From contig NZ_CP041765.1 of assembly GCF_007559025.1 (NCBI RefSeq), positions 1,856,679 through 1,920,678 on the forward strand: a stretch of DNA of 64,000 nt, read 5' to 3'. The position numbers and the translations under genes are program-made. This document shows positions 32,327 through 42,314 of this stretch, piece after piece. This DNA is from Tomitella fengzijianii (GTDB taxonomy: Bacteria > Actinomycetota > Actinomycetes > Mycobacteriales > Mycobacteriaceae). Position 1 is the first letter of the stretch. Every line of letters begins with the position of its first letter. The notes under the pieces are model-generated. The model saw only the letters and a list, made by a program, of their open reading frames with translations. It was not told the origin of the DNA and did not search any database.

Positions 32327-33268
32327 ATGACCGAGCCGCTGATGCTGATCGATGGTGCGAGCCTGTGGTACCGCGCCTTCCACGCCCTGCCGGAGAAGAT
32401 CACCGCCCCCGACGGCTCCCCGGTGAACGCCGTGCGGGGGTTCACCGACATGGTGTCGGCGCTGATCCGGCGGGAGCGTCCGGCGCGGCTGGTGGTGTGC
32501 CTGGATCGTGCGTGGCGCCCGCAGTTCCGCGTGGACGCCGTGCCCTCCTACAAGGCGCACCGGGCGGTCGAGGGGGACCCCGGGCGCGAGGACGCGCCGG
32601 AGGCGCTGCTGCCACAGGTTCCGTCGATCCTCGCGGTCATGCGCGCCGCGGGGGTCGCGATCGCGGGGGCCGAAGGCTGCGAGGCCGACGACGTCATAGG
32701 GACCCTGGCGCACCGCGAGTCGGTGGACCCCGTAGTCGTGGTCAGCGGGGACCGGGACCTGCTGCAGGTGGTGCGGGACGAGCCGACGCCGGTGCGGGTG
32801 CTGTACGTGGGGCGGGGCATCGCCAAAGCCGAGGACTTCGGCCCGCAGGAGGTGGCCGCGAAGTACGGCGTGCCGCCCGCCCGCGCGGGCGCGGGGTACG
32901 CCGAGCTGGCGTTGCTGCGGGGCGACCCGTCCGACGGGCTGCCCGGGGTGGCCGGCATCGGCGAGAAGACCGCGGGACGGCTGCTCACCGAGTACGGCGA
33001 CGTCGGCGCACTGCGCGCCGCCGCGGCCGACCCCGGCTCGACCCTGACGCCGCGGGTGCGCACCAGCCTCGTCGACGCTGCCGGCTACCTGGATGCAGCG
33101 CTTCCGGTGGTGCGCGTGCGCACCGCAGCGCCGGTGGAGTTCGACGGCGGTCCCGGGGATGCGCTCCCCCGGACGCCGACCGACACCGCCGCGTTGGACG
33201 AGCTGGCCGGCCGTCTCGGAATCGGGAACGTCGTGGAGCGTCTCGTGTCCGCACTGGCGGACCGCTAG
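32327..33268 (+). CDS. 5'-3' exonuclease (PolI N-terminal-like)
   Basis: The 313-residue protein is a stand-alone FEN-like 5'-3' exonuclease. LMLIDGASLWYRAFHALP carries the first metal Asp, AVPSYKAHR the arch contacts, GCEADDVIGTLA and VVVSGDRDLLQVV further Asp ligands, and LRGDPSDGLPGVAGIGEKTAGRLL the helix-hairpin-helix. It lacks a polymerase domain. It probably trims 5' flaps during repair. The ATG at 32327 is chosen because homology starts there. TGTCGGT upstream recalls a PafBC box but its spacing to a -10 is wrong. It converges on the DUF4333 gene. Confidence 0.9.
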   Translation: MTEPLMLIDGASLWYRAFHALPEKITAPDGSPVNAVRGFTDMVSALIRRERPARLVVCLDRAWRPQFRVDAVPSYKAHRAVEGDPGREDAPEALLPQVPSILAVMRAAGVAIAGAEGCEADDVIGTLAHRESVDPVVVVSGDRDLLQVVRDEPTPVRVLYVGRGIAKAEDFGPQEVAAKYGVPPARAGAGYAELALLRGDPSDGLPGVAGIGEKTAGRLLTEYGDVGALRAAAADPGSTLTPRVRTSLVDAAGYLDAALPVVRVRTAAPVEFDGGPGDALPRTPTDTAALDELAGRLGIGNVVERLVSALADR

Positions 33269-33314
33269 CCTCGGCCGCGCCGTCGGCACCGGGAGAGTCA
33301 CCCCCCCGGGAAAG

Positions 33315-34211
33315 TCAGCCCACCGGGGCGGAGACCACGTAGGCGCCGTCGTCCCCGTTGAAGGTCGCCTGGACGGAGGTGACGCGCCCGTTCACCACGG
33401 CCTGGCAGGTGAAGGAGTCACCGGACGAGACCTCGATGCGCGACGGGCACTCGACGGTGCCGACCCCGCCGATGCCGAGGTCGTTCTCGAGAACCTGCGC
33501 GATCGACGATTCCGCGGCCTGCGTGTCGAGGACGGTGGTCACGAAGAACGCGGGCCACACGAATCCGAGTACCAACACCACCACGGCTACTGCGGCCGCC
33601 AGCGCGGCGAGCGAGGCGACCAGCCTTCCGCGGCCCGCGGAAGGCTGCTGCGGCGTCTCAGGTTGCGCCTGCCCGGGCCGCGGCATACCGGGCGGCCCGG
33701 CGGGATCCTGCCCGGGCGGCGCCCACGGAGAACCGGCGGGAGGCTGTTGCCCGGCGTACCGGGGATCGCCGTACGGCTGCCCGCTGTACTGGGGGTACGG
33801 GGCATACCCGGCCTGCGGATACGAGTGCGACGGGTATCCGGTCTGCGGATAGTCCGAGTACGCCTGACTTCCGGTGCCCGCGTCGCCGGGCGGGTACGGC
33901 CCCGACGGCGGGAACTGCTGGGCGGGCGGGAACTGCTGGGCGGGTGGGAACTGCTGGGCGGGTGGGATCTGTCGGGTCGGCGGTGACTGCTGCGGGGACG
34001 CCGCCGTGCGCCCGTCGCCAAACGGATCCGCCCATTGGGAATCCTGAGACCATTGAGGGTGCTGAGACCATTGAGGGTCCTGCGGCCCCGGGGCGTCCTG
34101 AGTCCACCGGGCGTCCTGCGCCTGGTACGCCTCGTCGGGGTGCGGCGTGCCGGGGCCCGGGCGCTCCTGGTCCTCGGGGCCTCGGTGCGGCTGGTCCTGC
34201 GGGTCCGTCAT
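33315..34211 (-). CDS. proline/glutamine-rich membrane protein with C-terminal DUF4333 domain
   Basis: The 298-residue protein has a long low-complexity N-terminus (1-185). It is rich in Pro, Gln, Gly and Tyr, with repeats WSQ(H/D)xQW and AQQFPP. One membrane helix follows (about residues 203-226, LAALAAAVAVVVLVLGFVWP). A DUF4333-like extracytoplasmic domain ends it, with ECPSRIEVSSGDSFTCQAV holding two Cys. The corresponding mycobacterial gene by position is Rv2091c. Function unknown; a cell-envelope role is inferred. GAGGAC precedes the ATG at 34211. Confidence 0.8.
   Translation of the reverse strand: MTDPQDQPHRGPEDQERPGPGTPHPDEAYQAQDARWTQDAPGPQDPQWSQHPQWSQDSQWADPFGDGRTAASPQQSPPTRQIPPAQQFPPAQQFPPAQQFPPSGPYPPGDAGTGSQAYSDYPQTGYPSHSYPQAGYAPYPQYSGQPYGDPRYAGQQPPAGSPWAPPGQDPAGPPGMPRPGQAQPETPQQPSAGRGRLVASLAALAAAVAVVVLVLGFVWPAFFVTTVLDTQAAESSIAQVLENDLGIGGVGTVECPSRIEVSSGDSFTCQAVVNGRVTSVQATFNGDDGAYVVSAPVG
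33911..33964. repeat. three 18-bp tandem repeats coding AQQFPP
   Basis: Units 33911-33928, 33929-33946 and 33947-33964 differ by one base. They encode three copies of AQQFPP in the Pro/Gln-rich part of the DUF4333 protein. The copy number probably varies between strains. Confidence 0.8.
34032..34085. repeat. three 18-bp imperfect repeats coding QW-containing units
   Basis: Units ccattg(a/g)gg... at 34032-34049, 34050-34067 and 34068-34085 encode the WSQHPQWSQDSQW region of the same protein. Confidence 0.7.
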
Positions 34212-34498
34212 CGACTGTCCTCGTGGTCTGCTGCGTGACTTGCGATCTGTTCTCGTGGAGTTCCGCCGTGCGGCGATGCACTGCGCCCGTCGCGTCCGGA
34301 TCCGTCGCATCCAATCTAAACGGTATGCCACGGTTCATCGGCTCACCCGGGGCAGGATTCGGCCACCGTGTTGGAGCCGAACACCGCTCGATCACAGCAC
34401 AGTTCTTGACCCGAGCACCGTCTATACGGTCCGAGCGCCGAAGCCCTCGCCGGACAGGAGTACGGGTGCTCGATGCGGCCGGAGAACCGGGTCCCTGG
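34212..34498. other. intergenic region between helY stop and DUF4333 start
   Basis: This 287-base region is less GC-rich than its surroundings and shows no convincing gene. TAGATT on the minus strand at 34318-34313 could be the -10 box of the DUF4333 gene, with a leader of about 95 bases. ACCGT-CTAT-ACGGT (34417-34430) is a short inverted repeat that could be an operator. Confidence 0.4.
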
Positions 34499-37309
34499 TC
34501 AGGGGGCCTCCACCACCACGACCCCCCGCCGGATCGACCCCACCGCGGAGCGGGCCGTGGAAACCAACTCGGCGTCGCCGGAGACGATTCCGACCTGGTC
34601 GAGCAGGTCCACCACCTGCCGGCACCAACGGACGAAGTCCCCGGCGGCAAGCGGGGACCCGTCGGCGTCGCCGGCGGTGAAGAGGACCTCGTCGAGCGGT
34701 GCGCCCTCGACCCAGCGGTGCACGGACAGCGCGAAACCGGTGTCGGGCCGCCGCGTCTCCGGCAGCCGGTGGCGTGATTCCACCTCGCGGATCTCGGCCC
34801 AGAGCGACGCGGTGTCGTCCAGCGCACGGCGCATGCGCTCGGGGCCCGCCAGGACCACGCCGCCTTCGCCGCGCCGCGATTCGTAGACGAGCGCCGAGAC
34901 GACCGCCGCCAACTCGGCGGGGCCGAGTCCCGTCCACAAGCCCCGCCGCAGAGACTCGGTGACCAGCAGCGCGCTCTCCGCGTAGACGCCGGCCAGCAGC
35001 ATTCCGGCGTCGGTGACCGTCGTATCGTGCGTCTTCGACCCGGCTAGGTAGCCGAGCTCGGAGAGGAGCCGGACCATCCTGTCGAACTCGCGTGCCAGCG
35101 AGTGCGCGGCAGCGTTGTGCCGGGCCACGAGCTTGTCGGTGGATCGCTGGAGCGCGAAGTACCGCTCGGCCCACCTGCTGTGCGTATCGATCTCCGGGCA
35201 GTCGTGGCAGGGATGCCGGCGCAGCCGGCGGCGCAGGTCCGCGAGCTCCCGGTCGTCCGTGGCCGCCGACTTGCGCCCGTGCGGCCGCTTGCGCGGAGGG
35301 GTGAAACCGGATTGACGCAAGGCGCCGGCCAGGTCCCGGCGCACCTGCGGCGACTGGTGGGCGACGTGCTTGGGCAGCCGCATCGTGCCGAGCGTCTGCA
35401 CGTTCCCGCGGAAGTCGGTCGCGGCCACGCGCCCGGCCCACCTGTCCTCATTGAGCACCAGTGGCCGGGGGTCGGTGGCCGAGCGGTCGGGTTCGAGCAC
35501 CACCGCGATACCGGACCGGCGCCCGGAGGTGATCGCGACGACCTCGCCGCGCCGCAGCGAGGACAGCTGCTCCACCACGTCGCGGCGACGCGCCTCCCGG
35601 GTCTGCGTCTCGAGCTCCTTCTCGCGGCGCCCGATCCGCTCGCGCAACTCGGCGTACTCGCGGAAGTCCCCCAGGTGGCAGTCGAGATGCTGCGCGTAGC
35701 CCTCGAGCGCCTCCCGGTTCCGGTCGATCGAACGGGCCAGGCCCACCACCGAGCGGTCCGCCTGGAACTGTGCGAACGAACGCTCGACGAGCAGCCGCCC
35801 CTCCCTGCTGCCCAGGCGGCGCACGAGGTTCACGGTCATGTTGTATCCCGGCTGGAACGAGCTCTTCAGCGGGTATGTGCGGGCCCCGGCCAGGCCGGCG
35901 ACGGCGCCCAGGTCCATCCCGGGCCGCCAGACGATCACGGCATGCCCCTCGATGTCGATGCCGCGCCGCCCCGCACGCCCGGTGAGCTGCGTGTACTCCC
36001 CCGGTGTGAGATCCGCGTGCGTCTCACCGTTGTACTTGACCAGCCGCTCGAGCAGCACCGTGCGCGCCGGCATGTTGATGCCCAGCGCCAGCGTTTCGGT
36101 GGCGAACACCACCCGGATCAGGCCCCGGGTGAACAGCTCCTCGACGGCGTGCCGGAACACGGGCAGCATGCCCGCATGGTGGGCCGCGAATCCGCGGGTG
36201 AGCGCTTCCGCCCAGCCGGGGAAGCCCAGGATGTCCAGGTCCTCCCGGGGAAGGTCCGCGGTGTGCCGGTCGATGACGGAGCGGATCTCACGGGCCTCGT
36301 CGTCGGTGGTGAGCCGTAGCGGGGAGCGCCGGCACTGGTCCACGGCGCCGTCGCAGCCGGCGCGGCTGAAGATGAACCCGATCGCCGGGAGCAGCCCCTC
36401 GCGGTCGAGGCCCGCGATCACGTGCGGGCGCGGCGGCAGCCGGAATCCGCCACCACCGCCGCCGGAGCGCATGTCGCGGCCCGAGCGTCCCCGGCCGTGC
36501 TGCGCGCCGCGGCCGCGCCGGTTCCCATGCGATCCGCGGCCGGCACCACCGCGGGGTCCTCCCCTGTCGCCGCCGCCCGGCCGGCCGCCGACGACATGCT
36601 GCACGGTGCGTTTGAGGACGCCGCTGACCAGGACCCCGCGGCCGGAGCGGTCGGGGTCGTCCTCGAACAACGGCAGGATGTCCCCGTCGACCATGACGTG
36701 CTGCCACAGCGGCACGGGCCGGTGTTCGTCGACGACGACCGTCGTGTCGCCGCGCACCTCCTGCATCCACGCGCCGAACTCCTCGGCGTTGCTCACGGTG
36801 GCGGACAGGCTCACCACCCGGACCTCGGCGGGCAGCCCCAGGATCACCTCTTCCCACACGGCGCCCCGGAAGCGGTCGGCCAGGAAGTGCACCTCGTCCA
36901 TGACGACGTGCGACAGTCCGTCGAGGGCGGGCGACTGCGCGTAGAGCATGTTGCGCAGCACCTCGGTGGTCATCACGACGATCGGTGCGCGTGCGTTGAT
37001 GGACTGGTCGCCGGTGAGCAGCCCGACGGCGCCGTCTCCGTGGCGTGCGCGCAGGTCCGCGAACTTCTGGTTGCTGAGCGCCTTGATCGGCGTGGTGTAG
37101 AAGCACTTGCCGCCGGTGGCGAGCGCCAGGTGCACCGCGAACTCCCCGACAACGGTCTTTCCGGCGCCGGTCGGCGCGCAGACGAGCACGCCGCTGCCGG
37201 CCTCGAGCGCGCGGCAGGAACGACGCTGGAAGCCGTCGAGGGCGAAGTCGAGTCCGACGGCGAAATCGTCCAAGTGCGTGGACGGATCACCAGTGGGCGA
37301 GTCGGTCAT
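34499..37309 (-). CDS. helY: Ski2/Mtr4-like DEVH-box helicase HelY
   Basis: The 936-residue protein is an SF2 helicase. Motif I is APTGAGKT (residues 45-52), motif II DEVH (138-141), motif III SLSAT, and the second RecA domain contains GFAAHHAGMLPVFR, FATETLALGINMPA and QLTGRAGRRGIDIEG. The C-terminal DSHCT-type domain ends near EAP. Residues 241-290 are a Gly/Arg-rich insert (RGG-like) between the RecA domains. Ski2-like enzymes unwind RNA or DNA; HelY's exact role in actinobacteria is unclear. It is five bases after tatC in the same operon, as in Mycobacterium. Confidence 0.93.
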   Translation of the reverse strand: MTDSPTGDPSTHLDDFAVGLDFALDGFQRRSCRALEAGSGVLVCAPTGAGKTVVGEFAVHLALATGGKCFYTTPIKALSNQKFADLRARHGDGAVGLLTGDQSINARAPIVVMTTEVLRNMLYAQSPALDGLSHVVMDEVHFLADRFRGAVWEEVILGLPAEVRVVSLSATVSNAEEFGAWMQEVRGDTTVVVDEHRPVPLWQHVMVDGDILPLFEDDPDRSGRGVLVSGVLKRTVQHVVGGRPGGGDRGGPRGGAGRGSHGNRRGRGAQHGRGRSGRDMRSGGGGGGFRLPPRPHVIAGLDREGLLPAIGFIFSRAGCDGAVDQCRRSPLRLTTDDEAREIRSVIDRHTADLPREDLDILGFPGWAEALTRGFAAHHAGMLPVFRHAVEELFTRGLIRVVFATETLALGINMPARTVLLERLVKYNGETHADLTPGEYTQLTGRAGRRGIDIEGHAVIVWRPGMDLGAVAGLAGARTYPLKSSFQPGYNMTVNLVRRLGSREGRLLVERSFAQFQADRSVVGLARSIDRNREALEGYAQHLDCHLGDFREYAELRERIGRREKELETQTREARRRDVVEQLSSLRRGEVVAITSGRRSGIAVVLEPDRSATDPRPLVLNEDRWAGRVAATDFRGNVQTLGTMRLPKHVAHQSPQVRRDLAGALRQSGFTPPRKRPHGRKSAATDDRELADLRRRLRRHPCHDCPEIDTHSRWAERYFALQRSTDKLVARHNAAAHSLAREFDRMVRLLSELGYLAGSKTHDTTVTDAGMLLAGVYAESALLVTESLRRGLWTGLGPAELAAVVSALVYESRRGEGGVVLAGPERMRRALDDTASLWAEIREVESRHRLPETRRPDTGFALSVHRWVEGAPLDEVLFTAGDADGSPLAAGDFVRWCRQVVDLLDQVGIVSGDAELVSTARSAVGSIRRGVVVVEAP

Positions 37310-37314
37310 GGGCG

Positions 37315-38274
37315 TCAGAGGGTGTCGTCGTAGTCGGTGCCGCGGTCATGGACCATCGTGGTCGATCCCTGGTCAGCGCTCACACGGTCCTCATCGACGC
37401 CGGCCGGGCTGCCGATCGGGCCTGCTTCGTCGTCGGGGATCTCCGCGGAGGCGTTTCGCGCCCTGCGCTTGTCGTGCAGACGGCAGAACTGGATCGCCAG
37501 CTCGATGAGCACGGTCAGCGCGGCCGCGAGCGCGAGCATGGAGAACGGGTCCTGGCCTGGGGTGAACACCGCGGCGAACACGAACATGCCGAAGATCAGC
37601 CCGCGACGCCAGCGCTTGAGCTTCTCGTACGGCAGCACCCCGACGAGGTTCAGCGCGATAACGAGGAGCGGAATCTCGAAGCTGACGCCGAAGATGATGA
37701 GCAGGTGGATGATGAAGCCGAAGTACTCGGAGCCGCTCAGCGCAGTGACCTGGACGTTGTCGCCGACGGTGAGCAGGAAGTGCAGGGCCTTGGCCACCAC
37801 CAGGTACGCCAGGACGGCGCCCCCGAGGAAGAGCATGGTGGCGGCGGTGACGAAGGACAGCGCGAAGCGCCGCTCGTTCCGGTGCAGCCCCGGCGTGATG
37901 AAACCCCACACCTGGTAGAGCCACACGGGTGACGCGAGCACCACGCCCGCCGTCAGGGCCACCTTGAGTCGCAGCATGAACTGTTCGAACACCCCGGTGG
38001 CGAGGAGCCGGCAGGCGTCGCTGTCGCCGGCGGACAGATCCGCCCTGGCGCTGCTGGGCAGGGCGCAGTAGGGGCCCCGGAGCAGCTCTCCGAGGCTTTC
38101 GATGCCGAAGATGGAGTACGAATACCAAAGGAACCCGAACAGGGTCGTCACAACGATGACGGCGACGGCGATCAGCAGGCGCCGACGCAACTCGTAGAGG
38201 TGCTCGACGAGCGACATCGTGCCGTCGGGATTAGTGCGGCTTCGGCGTTGCCGCGGATCGAGTGGTATGCGCAC
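37315..38274 (-). CDS. tatC: twin-arginine translocase subunit TatC
   Basis: The 319-residue protein has six membrane helices. It has the conserved [14 protein letters not shown] start, [16 protein letters not shown] and [17 protein letters not shown]. With TatA it exports folded proteins bearing twin-Arg signals. The GTG at 38274 is used, because NPDGTMSL with the preceding basic residues ([11 protein letters not shown]) resembles the M. tuberculosis N-terminus. Starting at the internal ATG would remove that. The C-terminus is a polar cytoplasmic tail ([17 protein letters not shown]). No tatB is present here. Confidence 0.94.
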   Translation of the reverse strand: MRIPLDPRQRRSRTNPDGTMSLVEHLYELRRRLLIAVAVIVVTTLFGFLWYSYSIFGIESLGELLRGPYCALPSSARADLSAGDSDACRLLATGVFEQFMLRLKVALTAGVVLASPVWLYQVWGFITPGLHRNERRFALSFVTAATMLFLGGAVLAYLVVAKALHFLLTVGDNVQVTALSGSEYFGFIIHLLIIFGVSFEIPLLVIALNLVGVLPYEKLKRWRRGLIFGMFVFAAVFTPGQDPFSMLALAAALTVLIELAIQFCRLHDKRRARNASAEIPDDEAGPIGSPAGVDEDRVSADQGSTTMVHDRGTDYDDTL

Positions 38275-38344
38275 AGTCAGTCTTTAGCTGAACACAGCGA
38301 CGACTCCGGCCATGCGGGCGGCGTGGCCGGAGTGGATCGCCTCG

Positions 38345-38659
38345 TCAGGCGCCGGTGCCTGGGGCGGGCGGCGTCTGCTGCGGAGCCGCTGCCGACTGCG
38401 GTGTGTCCGTCGCGGCCGGGGCGGTGCCCGCCTGCGGCGTCGTACCCGCCGGCTGAGCGGGCAGCGCCTGCGGAGTGGATGTCTGCGGGGCGGACTCCGA
38501 GGAATCCGAGTCGTTGCCGGTCATCTCCTTCATCTCGCTCTTGAAGATGCGAAGTGAACGGCCGAGACCCCGCGCCGCGCCCGGCAGGCGCGTGGAACCG
38601 AAGAGCAGGACGAGAACGATCAGCACGATCGCCCAGTGCCACGGGCTCATTGCGCCCAT
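38345..38659 (-). CDS. tatA: twin-arginine translocase subunit TatA
   Basis: The 104-residue protein has the TatA layout. A short periplasmic start leads to one helix ([20 protein letters not shown]), the conserved hinge and amphipathic helix [18 protein letters not shown], then a Pro/Ala/Gln/Thr-rich tail of about 55 residues. It oligomerises to form the translocation pore. ATG 38659 has TTGGAGG 5 bases upstream. A much longer open frame runs through pafC in another frame and is not coding. tatC follows after 70 bases. Confidence 0.93.
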   Translation of the reverse strand: MGAMSPWHWAIVLIVLVLLFGSTRLPGAARGLGRSLRIFKSEMKEMTGNDSDSSESAPQTSTPQALPAQPAGTTPQAGTAPAATDTPQSAAAPQQTPPAPGTGA

Positions 38660-38751
38660 ACCAACCTCCAATGATCGAACGGTGTCTATGTTACCCGAAC
38701 GGCCGACGTTTTCGGGGCCCGGATGCCGTGCACGGGCGCCGCGCCCCCGCC

Positions 38752-39777
38752 TCAACCCTGCCCGTCGCCTATCGCGCCGACAGGGAATGCCTCGGTTCTC
38801 GCATAGGCGTCGAGCGCATCGACGGCGCGCGCGTGCACCAGCTGCGACATCGCCGGCCGGTCGAGGATCCGGATGCGGCCGCCGAAGCTGAGGAGGAAGC
38901 GCCGCAACCAGTCCTCCGACGCGTACCGCAGCGACACCTCCTTCCCCCCGTCGGTATGGTCCGCGAGGTCGTTCATCGGGAAGTAGTCGAGCGCCCACAG
39001 GCAGTCCGGCGCAACGGCCAGGTGCACTTGGGGCAGCCCCGCAGCCGAATCGTAGAAGTCGGCGAGCGCATCCACCTGCTCCGCGGAATGCGGATCCGAC
39101 GCCTCCTCGAGCACCTCGGCGCTGTCGATCCGGTCGAGGCGGAACATCCGCTCCCCCTCCGCCAGGCGGCACCAGGCCTGCAGATAGCTGTTGCCCGCGA
39201 CCAGCTGGATCCGGACGGGGTCGACGACCCGTTCCGTGCGGGCGTCCCGGGTGGCCGAGTAATACTGCATGCGCAGCGCGCGGCCGCGGTTCACGGCGTC
39301 GCGCACCGCATCGGCCGCAGCGGGGTCGGATGTGTCCGCCGCCGGTTCCGACGGGCGCTCCGTCACGGCGCCGTCCTGCGCCGGCGCGGAACCGGCGGCG
39401 GTCTCCCGGGCGGCCTGCTCGATCTTGAACATGGCGTTGCGGGCCGCCGCGGGCATGATGCTGGACTGCTGTTCCACCAGGAATCCGAGCGCGAGGAGAA
39501 GCGCGGACGCCTCGGTGGTCGTCAGTCGCAGCGGGCGGTCGATGCCCTGCGAATCCGTGACCTCGACCGTGTCGCCGGTGAAGGCGACATCGATCAGGTC
39601 GCCGCCGCCCAACCCGGGCCGACCGCACATCCACAGGATGCCCAGGTCCTTCTCCAGCTGCTTGACGGTGATCCCCATGTCCTTGGCGATCTCGGACTTC
39701 AGGCGCCCCTGGTTGGCGCTGATGAGGGGGACCAGCGCCAGCAGCCGGGAAACGCGGTTGGTGTGGATTCCGCTCAT
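38752..39777 (-). CDS. pafC: WYL-domain transcription regulator PafC
   Basis: The 341-residue protein has an N-terminal winged helix-turn-helix ([26 protein letters not shown]) and a WYL domain. The WYL domain contains [25 protein letters not shown] and [20 protein letters not shown]. PafB and PafC act together as the PafBC activator, which recognises damage-inducible promoters and binds single-stranded DNA as signal. The ATG overlaps the pafB stop by four bases, so a fixed ratio is likely. The C-terminal WCX-like end is complete. Confidence 0.93.
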   Translation of the reverse strand: MSGIHTNRVSRLLALVPLISANQGRLKSEIAKDMGITVKQLEKDLGILWMCGRPGLGGGDLIDVAFTGDTVEVTDSQGIDRPLRLTTTEASALLLALGFLVEQQSSIMPAAARNAMFKIEQAARETAAGSAPAQDGAVTERPSEPAADTSDPAAADAVRDAVNRGRALRMQYYSATRDARTERVVDPVRIQLVAGNSYLQAWCRLAEGERMFRLDRIDSAEVLEEASDPHSAEQVDALADFYDSAAGLPQVHLAVAPDCLWALDYFPMNDLADHTDGGKEVSLRYASEDWLRRFLLSFGGRIRILDRPAMSQLVHARAVDALDAYARTEAFPVGAIGDGQG

Positions 39778-40802
39778 CGGCGTCCCTCCTCGTCGGACTC
39801 CGCGCCGACGGCGGCGCCGAGCGAATGCGCCGCGGCGGCCCCGCGCAGCGTGTCGATGACGGCCTCCCGGATGTCCGCGGGCTCAAGTGCGACGGCGTGG
39901 GCGCCGTGCGCCGCGATCGCGCGGACCGTGGCGGCCCGGGATCCGATGGGCATCCGCATCACCTTGCCCGGAACGCCGTCGAGGGTGTGGGGGCCGACCT
40001 CCATGGCGCGCCTGCGCAGATCGTGGGCGTGATCGTCGCGCAACCACAGCGTCACCGCCCCCTCCGATACCGGTTCCGCCGCTGCCTCGCGGACGATGGC
40101 TGCCGGATCGACGCCGTCGGGAATCCGCACCTCGCCCGCCTTGCCGATAGGGGTGATTCCGCCGACGATCCGCGAGAGCCGGAATGTCCGTCGACCCTGC
40201 CTGTCGCGGTCGAAACCCACGAGGTACCAGTTGCCTTTGGCGCTCGCGACACCCCAGGGTTCGACGGTGCGCAGGCTGGTGACTCCGTCGGCCGCGGCGC
40301 GGTGCTCGAAGGTGACGGCCTGCCCCTTGCCCACCGCGGCGACCAGCCCGGCCAACGCGGGCTCCGCGTCATAGGCGGCACCCGTGCCGCCCAGCACGGT
40401 GGCCATCTCCGAATCGTCGACGGAGATCCCCGCCGCCCGGAGCTTCACGATTGCACTGGAGTAGGTGGCGGTCATTTCCGGCGATTGCCACAGCTGTCCG
40501 GCCACCGCCACCGCGGCGGCCTCCTCCGTGGTGAGCGAGATCGGCGGCAGTTCGTATTCGGCGCGGGCGATGCGGTAGCCCTGCTCCTCGGCCGCGCCGG
40601 AGGGCCCGCCGAACGTCAACGGGATCCCCAGGTCACGCAACTCCGCCTTGTCGCGCTCGAATGTGCGAGCGAAAGCCTCCTCCGATGTGCTTTCGTTGTA
40701 GCCGGCGAAATCGTGTCGTATGCGCTCGATGGGGACGAACTGCGTGGTCGACAGGAGGCCGATCACGAGATTCGTCAGTCTTTCGACCTTGGAAGTGCTC
40801 AC
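39774..40802 (-). CDS. pafB: WYL-domain transcription regulator PafB
   Basis: The 342-residue protein has the HTH region [32 protein letters not shown] and the WYL segment [51 protein letters not shown] (described by parts). It is the partner of PafC. The GTG at 40802 has TAGGGT 6 bases upstream, consistent with a leaderless start and separate transcription from pafA. No PafBC-type box lies at the right spacing in front of it, so autoregulation by PafBC is not evident. Confidence 0.93.
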   Translation of the reverse strand: MSTSKVERLTNLVIGLLSTTQFVPIERIRHDFAGYNESTSEEAFARTFERDKAELRDLGIPLTFGGPSGAAEEQGYRIARAEYELPPISLTTEEAAAVAVAGQLWQSPEMTATYSSAIVKLRAAGISVDDSEMATVLGGTGAAYDAEPALAGLVAAVGKGQAVTFEHRAAADGVTSLRTVEPWGVASAKGNWYLVGFDRDRQGRRTFRLSRIVGGITPIGKAGEVRIPDGVDPAAIVREAAAEPVSEGAVTLWLRDDHAHDLRRRAMEVGPHTLDGVPGKVMRMPIGSRAATVRAIAAHGAHAVALEPADIREAVIDTLRGAAAAHSLGAAVGAESDEEGRR

Positions 40803-40808
40803 ACCAGC

Positions 40809-40814
40809 ACCCTA
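40809..40814 (-). promoter_or_regulatory. -10 TAGGGT of pafB, leaderless
   Basis: TAGGGT on the minus strand ends 6 bases before the GTG at 40802. Confidence 0.5.
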
Positions 40815-40900
40815 ACGCTGCCGCGTTCACGGGCGTACGACAGTTCGGGAATGGCGCGTCGCGGCCGCCCGTACATGGACGGCGGCCGCTGACGATGCCG

Positions 40901-42259
40901 TTACATCGCGGCGATCAGGCGGTCGACGCGCTCGTCGACGGCAAGGAACGGGTCTTTGCACAGAACCGTGCGCTGCGCCTGGTCGTTGATCTTGAGGTGC
41001 ACCCAGTCGACGGTGAAGTCCCGATCCGCTGCCTGGGCGGCCGCGATGAACCGGCCGCGCAGCCTCGCCCTGGTCGTCTGCGGCGGGGTCTCCACCGCCG
41101 CATCGACGTCCTCCGGCTCCGTGATCCTGGCCGCGAGCCCCTTGTTCTCGAGCAGGTTGAAGACTCCGCGGCCGCGTTTGATGTCGTGGTAGGCGAGGTC
41201 CAGCTGAGCGATCTTGGGGTCCGCGAGGGTAATCCCGTACCGATTCTGGTAGCGCTCGAACAATTTGCGTTTGATGACCCAGTCGACTTCGGTGTCCACC
41301 TTTCCGAAATCGTCCGATTCGACCGCGTCGAGCATGCGGCCCCACAGCTCCACCACCGCGTCGATCTCCGGGTCGGGAGCGCGGTCCGCGAGATAGGCGA
41401 CGGCGCGTTCGTGGTAATGCCGCTGCACGTCGAGGGCGCTGGCATGTCTGCCCCCCGCCAGGCGGACGGGGTGTGTACCGGTGAGGTCGTGGCTGATCTC
41501 GCGAATGGCGCGGATGGGGTTGTCCAGGGAGAAGTCGCGGAAGGCGACGCCCGCCTCGATCATCTCCAGGACCAGGTTGACGGTGCCGACCTTCAGGCGC
41601 GTCGTGGTCTCCGACATGTTGGAATCGCCGACGATCACGTGCAGGCGGCGGTACCGGTCGGCATCGGCATGCGGCTCGTCGCGGGTATTGATGATGGGCC
41701 GGGACCGGGTGGTGGCAGAGGAGACGCCCTCCCAGATGTGCTCCGCGCGCTGGCTCAGGCACAGCGAGGCCGACTTGGGGGTCTGCAGGACCTTGCCCGC
41801 GCCGCAGATGAGCTGGCGCGTCACGAGGAAGGGCAGCAGCACGTCCGAGATCCTGGAGAACTCGCCCGCGCGGGCGATCAGGTAGTTCTCGTGGCAGCCG
41901 TACGAGTTGCCGGCGGAATCGGTGTTGTTCTTGAACAGGTAGATGTCGCCGCCGATGCCCTCGTCCTGCAGACGCGACTCGGCGTCGTCCAGGAGCTGCT
42001 CGAGGATGATCTCCCCCGAACGGTCGTGGGCGACGAGCTGATCGAGGCTGTCGCATTCCGCCGTCGCGTACTCCGGATGCGAGCCGACGTCCAGATACAA
42101 CCGGGCGCCGTTGCGGAGGAACACGTTGGAGCTGCGCCCCCACGACACGACGCGCCGGAAGAGGTACCGGGCCACCTCGTCGGGGCTGAGCCGACGGTGC
42201 CCGTGGAAGGTACAGGTGACCCCGTACTCGGTCTCGATTCCCATGATCCTTCGCTGCAC
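40901..42259 (-). CDS. pafA: Pup-protein ligase PafA
   Basis: The 452-residue protein is a carboxylate-amine ligase. It phosphorylates the C-terminal Glu of Pup with ATP and joins it to substrate lysines. The N-terminus [32 protein letters not shown] carries the Mg/ATP Glu residues. [16 protein letters not shown] holds the catalytic Asp, and [19 protein letters not shown] is conserved. The start is GTG at 42259 with TAGTGT 6 bases upstream (leaderless). Homology to mycobacterial PafA runs from residue 1 to the end. It lies 55 bases after prcA. Confidence 0.96.
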   Translation of the reverse strand: MQRRIMGIETEYGVTCTFHGHRRLSPDEVARYLFRRVVSWGRSSNVFLRNGARLYLDVGSHPEYATAECDSLDQLVAHDRSGEIILEQLLDDAESRLQDEGIGGDIYLFKNNTDSAGNSYGCHENYLIARAGEFSRISDVLLPFLVTRQLICGAGKVLQTPKSASLCLSQRAEHIWEGVSSATTRSRPIINTRDEPHADADRYRRLHVIVGDSNMSETTTRLKVGTVNLVLEMIEAGVAFRDFSLDNPIRAIREISHDLTGTHPVRLAGGRHASALDVQRHYHERAVAYLADRAPDPEIDAVVELWGRMLDAVESDDFGKVDTEVDWVIKRKLFERYQNRYGITLADPKIAQLDLAYHDIKRGRGVFNLLENKGLAARITEPEDVDAAVETPPQTTRARLRGRFIAAAQAADRDFTVDWVHLKINDQAQRTVLCKDPFLAVDERVDRLIAAM

Positions 42260-42265
42260 ACCTCG

Positions 42266-42271
42266 ACACTA
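42266..42271 (-). promoter_or_regulatory. -10 TAGTGT of pafA, leaderless
   Basis: TAGTGT on the minus strand ends 6 bases before the GTG at 42259. Confidence 0.45.
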
Positions 42272-42314
42272 CCGCGCGGCCGTGCCGTGAAGGCGAGATC
42301 GTGTGTGTGCGCGG

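Noticed and set aside
38345-39886. 513-residue minus frame joining tatA to a frame inside pafC
   Set aside because: Only the last 104 residues are TatA with its own ribosome site; the rest is pafC in another frame.
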